The notes under the pieces: generated by a model
Database searches by the model: none
What the model was told of the DNA's origin: nothing
What the model saw: only the letters and a program-made list of their open reading frames with translations
Part shown: positions 62,195 to 64,000 of the stretch, piece after piece
How positions within the stretch are numbered: position 1 is the first letter of the stretch
Layout: every line of letters begins with the position of its first letter
Made by a program: the position numbers and the translations under genes
Assembly (NCBI GenBank): GCA_025210735.1
Contig: JAOARD010000052.1
Coordinates: 62,001-126,000, forward strand
DNA length: 64,000 bases
Source of the DNA: Bacteroidales bacterium
GTDB taxonomy: Bacteria > Bacteroidota > Bacteroidia > Bacteroidales > UBA6680
Reading direction: 5' to 3'

Positions 62195-64000
62195 TTATTG
62201 TTTAATAATCTTAAACGAAGTGGTATTGTTATCAATTGTTGCTTTAACTATATACAGACCTGTTGCCAGATCAGAGCAGTCAACACTATCTGATAAATCA
62301 ACCTGTTTTATAAGATTACCACTGGTATTATAAAAACTTAATATCCCATCTGATCCTTCATATTCGAGATACAAATTATTTATTACCGGATTTGGAGCTG
62401 ATGCTATAATGTCTTTATCATTTATATTATCTATTCCATTAACCAACACCGGAATATAGAAGTTAAATTTCTCTGTTACACTATCGGTACCATCTGTTGC
62501 AACAATAGTTATTGTATATACTGTTTTTTCAGACAGTTCTTTATTAATCAACAGCTTACACCCATCAACACTAAAATACTCTGAATCATCACCATCTGCA
62601 ATTGTAAACAATCCTTGATCTCCATCAATATCCTTCATAAACAGTAACGATACCTGTGTTCCTGCTGTCCAATCACGTTTAACAATAAAGTTACTCAACC
62701 CAATTGCCGTAGGTGCACTATTTTCTGTTGTACTCTCCGGATCAATAATCTGAATACTAAAGTTCTTACTATACTCGGCATTATCTGAATCTTTAACCTT
62801 TATAGTAAGCGACTCACCTCCTGTCTCTTTAAACGACATTTTGGTTTTAAGTACATTATTCTCTATAAAGAACTTACTACTGGTTGTTGTAAAGGTAAAA
62901 TCCTTATCACCCGGATCCTGATCTATAGCTGCAAGATACCCAACAACAGATCCCGGAGTATTTCCTATATTAACCCTGTTTGACGACAACATTATATTGG
63001 TAGGATTGTCATTAGCATCGTTAACCTTTATTGTAAAATCTTTTGTAAGACTTGTTTCCTCTTTTAATGCCTTTACACGAATACTATAAGCGCTCTTTAT
63101 CTCATAGTCAAGCTTCTCTGAAGTCTTAAGTTTATTACCCTCAATAACAAATTTGTTATTATCCTTTACCTCTGGTAGTTCAAAAGAGAATCCTTCTACA
63201 CCAACAGCCGTTAACTCACCTATCTCGGCAATACTATTCTCATCTACACTATTTGCCGAAAGAAGAACATCCTTTGGGAATGCCTCTGCACTTCCCTCTC
63301 CTTTTGTAATAGATAGTGTCTTCTCAACCTTTCCTCCGAACACATCATACGCCTCAATAACAACCTCATATGTTTCAGGAGCACCTATCGGGAACATATC
63401 TTCTGCTGTAATAAGTGTCTTTCCTTCAATTATTCTGAACGAACTGGCATGCTCTCCTCCTTTTATTCTGAAGTATACCTCATCGCCATCAGCATCGGTA
63501 GCTGTAAAGTCGCCAATAATTGCAAACGATGGTGTTCCTTGCTGAACAGGATCATGTGTTATAGCTATATCTATCGGTGCATTGTTCCCCTCTTTTGATA
63601 AAAATCTGGCAAAATCGCCACTATACAACTCAACCCCTTCCAAATTTGGATTTGTTATCTTACATCTGTATACTCCTGCATGTTCAGCTGCAAATGAACC
63701 TACAGAATAGTTCTCCCCAACTGCAAGAGGTACATCCTTTCCATTCAAAGTCCACTGATATACATTATCGTCTCTTGTAAGAGAGAACTCCATATTAAGA
63801 GCATCACCTGAATTTAGTATCTCCTCACTATCAGTACCAAGCGCTTTCTGCGGAGCACATATGAACTTAAAATCAGGATTTCCCGGAGCTGTGTAACTTA
63901 CATATTTTGTTAAATCCTTAAGATGATCGTTTAACGGTATAAGATCTTTGAACGACAGACGATTATTATCTACGCGCACCAACTCAGCCTTCTGATTAAT
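62195..64000 (-). CDS. LRR/Ig/cadherin-like T9SS cargo protein 3 (N-terminus outside window)
   Basis: 602 codons open to the window edge; a TTG near 63980 is not a start because homology to proteins 1 and 2 continues (NQKAELVRVDNNRLSFKDLIPL). It holds the end of the LRR-like region, an Ig-like domain, four cadherin-like domains and the same T9SS tail (APNPVINNLYLEYEGS). With 1 and 2 it forms a three-gene tandem array. Confidence 0.85.
   Translation of the reverse strand: MNQKAELVRVDNNRLSFKDLIPLNDHLKDLTKYVSYTAPGNPDFKFICAPQKALGTDSEEILNSGDALNMEFSLTRDDNVYQWTLNGKDVPLAVGENYSVGSFAAEHAGVYRCKITNPNLEGVELYSGDFARFLSKEGNNAPIDIAITHDPVQQGTPSFAIIGDFTATDADGDEVYFRIKGGEHASSFRIIEGKTLITAEDMFPIGAPETYEVVIEAYDVFGGKVEKTLSITKGEGSAEAFPKDVLLSANSVDENSIAEIGELTAVGVEGFSFELPEVKDNNKFVIEGNKLKTSEKLDYEIKSAYSIRVKALKEETSLTKDFTIKVNDANDNPTNIMLSSNRVNIGNTPGSVVGYLAAIDQDPGDKDFTFTTTSSKFFIENNVLKTKMSFKETGGESLTIKVKDSDNAEYSKNFSIQIIDPESTTENSAPTAIGLSNFIVKRDWTAGTQVSLLFMKDIDGDQGLFTIADGDDSEYFSVDGCKLLINKELSEKTVYTITIVATDGTDSVTEKFNFYIPVLVNGIDNINDKDIIASAPNPVINNLYLEYEGSDGILSFYNTSGNLIKQVDLSDSVDCSDLATGLYIVKATIDNNTTSFKIIKQ

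Overview
The window is about 64 kb of AT-rich chromosomal DNA from a member of Bacteroidota, most likely Bacteroidales. The main evidence is type IX secretion (T9SS) sorting tails on three giant surface proteins, promoters of the TAnnTTTG type, a Bacteroidota-style SurA/OstA outer-membrane assembly operon and a BACON domain in a phage gene. I name no genus. I saw no tRNA, rRNA or CRISPR array.

Layout. 1-4764: end of an amidohydrolase gene, then an ArsR regulon (arsR, thioredoxin-fold protein, DUF318 permease, outer-membrane barrel, DGC-domain zinc protein) with three near-identical operators. 4765-8364: a 42-nt tandem repeat, a Trm11-like methyltransferase, a lipoprotein/zinc-ribbon membrane protein pair, and two copies of an unusual dispersed repeat made of a chain of small hairpins. 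8365-35164: a 26.8-kb Mu-like prophage that inserted into one hairpin-chain repeat. It has a 5-bp GCAGG target duplication, ends TATAA/TTATA, repressor, Ner-like protein, MuA and MuB transposition proteins, gp16, Mor, a small-gene region, a leftward packaging/portal operon and a rightward capsid, lysis and contractile-tail operon. 35165-38858: the other half of the split repeat, more repeat copies, a protein-tyrosine-phosphatase-like gene and a radical SAM/SPASM gene. 38880-43383: leftward housekeeping genes (rRNA methyltransferase, 3'-5' exonuclease, DUF5063, RecQ). 43552-45569: an AAA ATPase plus RloB pair, a probable anti-phage module. 45640-51970: three SurA/PpiC-type chaperones and OstA-like protein. 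52093-56548: a membrane-anchored GST-like protein, a small membrane protein, an IS1595-type element and an ABC-F ATPase. 56782-64000: three tandem paralogues of LRR/Ig/cadherin-like T9SS cargo, the last cut by the window edge.

How it works together. Prophage early genes (repressor, Ner-like, A, B, Mor) control replicative transposition. Two divergent late operons build a contractile-tailed virion, with holin, CHAP-type endolysin and a unimolecular spanin for lysis. Two -1 frameshift sites are visible: an ordinary tail-assembly-chaperone site (T TTT TTG) and an unexpected A9 run joining portal to the minor head protein, whose frame has no start codon.

Most interesting items: the multi-hairpin repeat with a compensatory base-pair change, the 46-nt structured motif present twice in the prophage, the portal-F frameshift, the antisense small gene that exactly fills the gap before the tape-measure gene, and an IS1595-like transposase missing its catalytic Asp positions.
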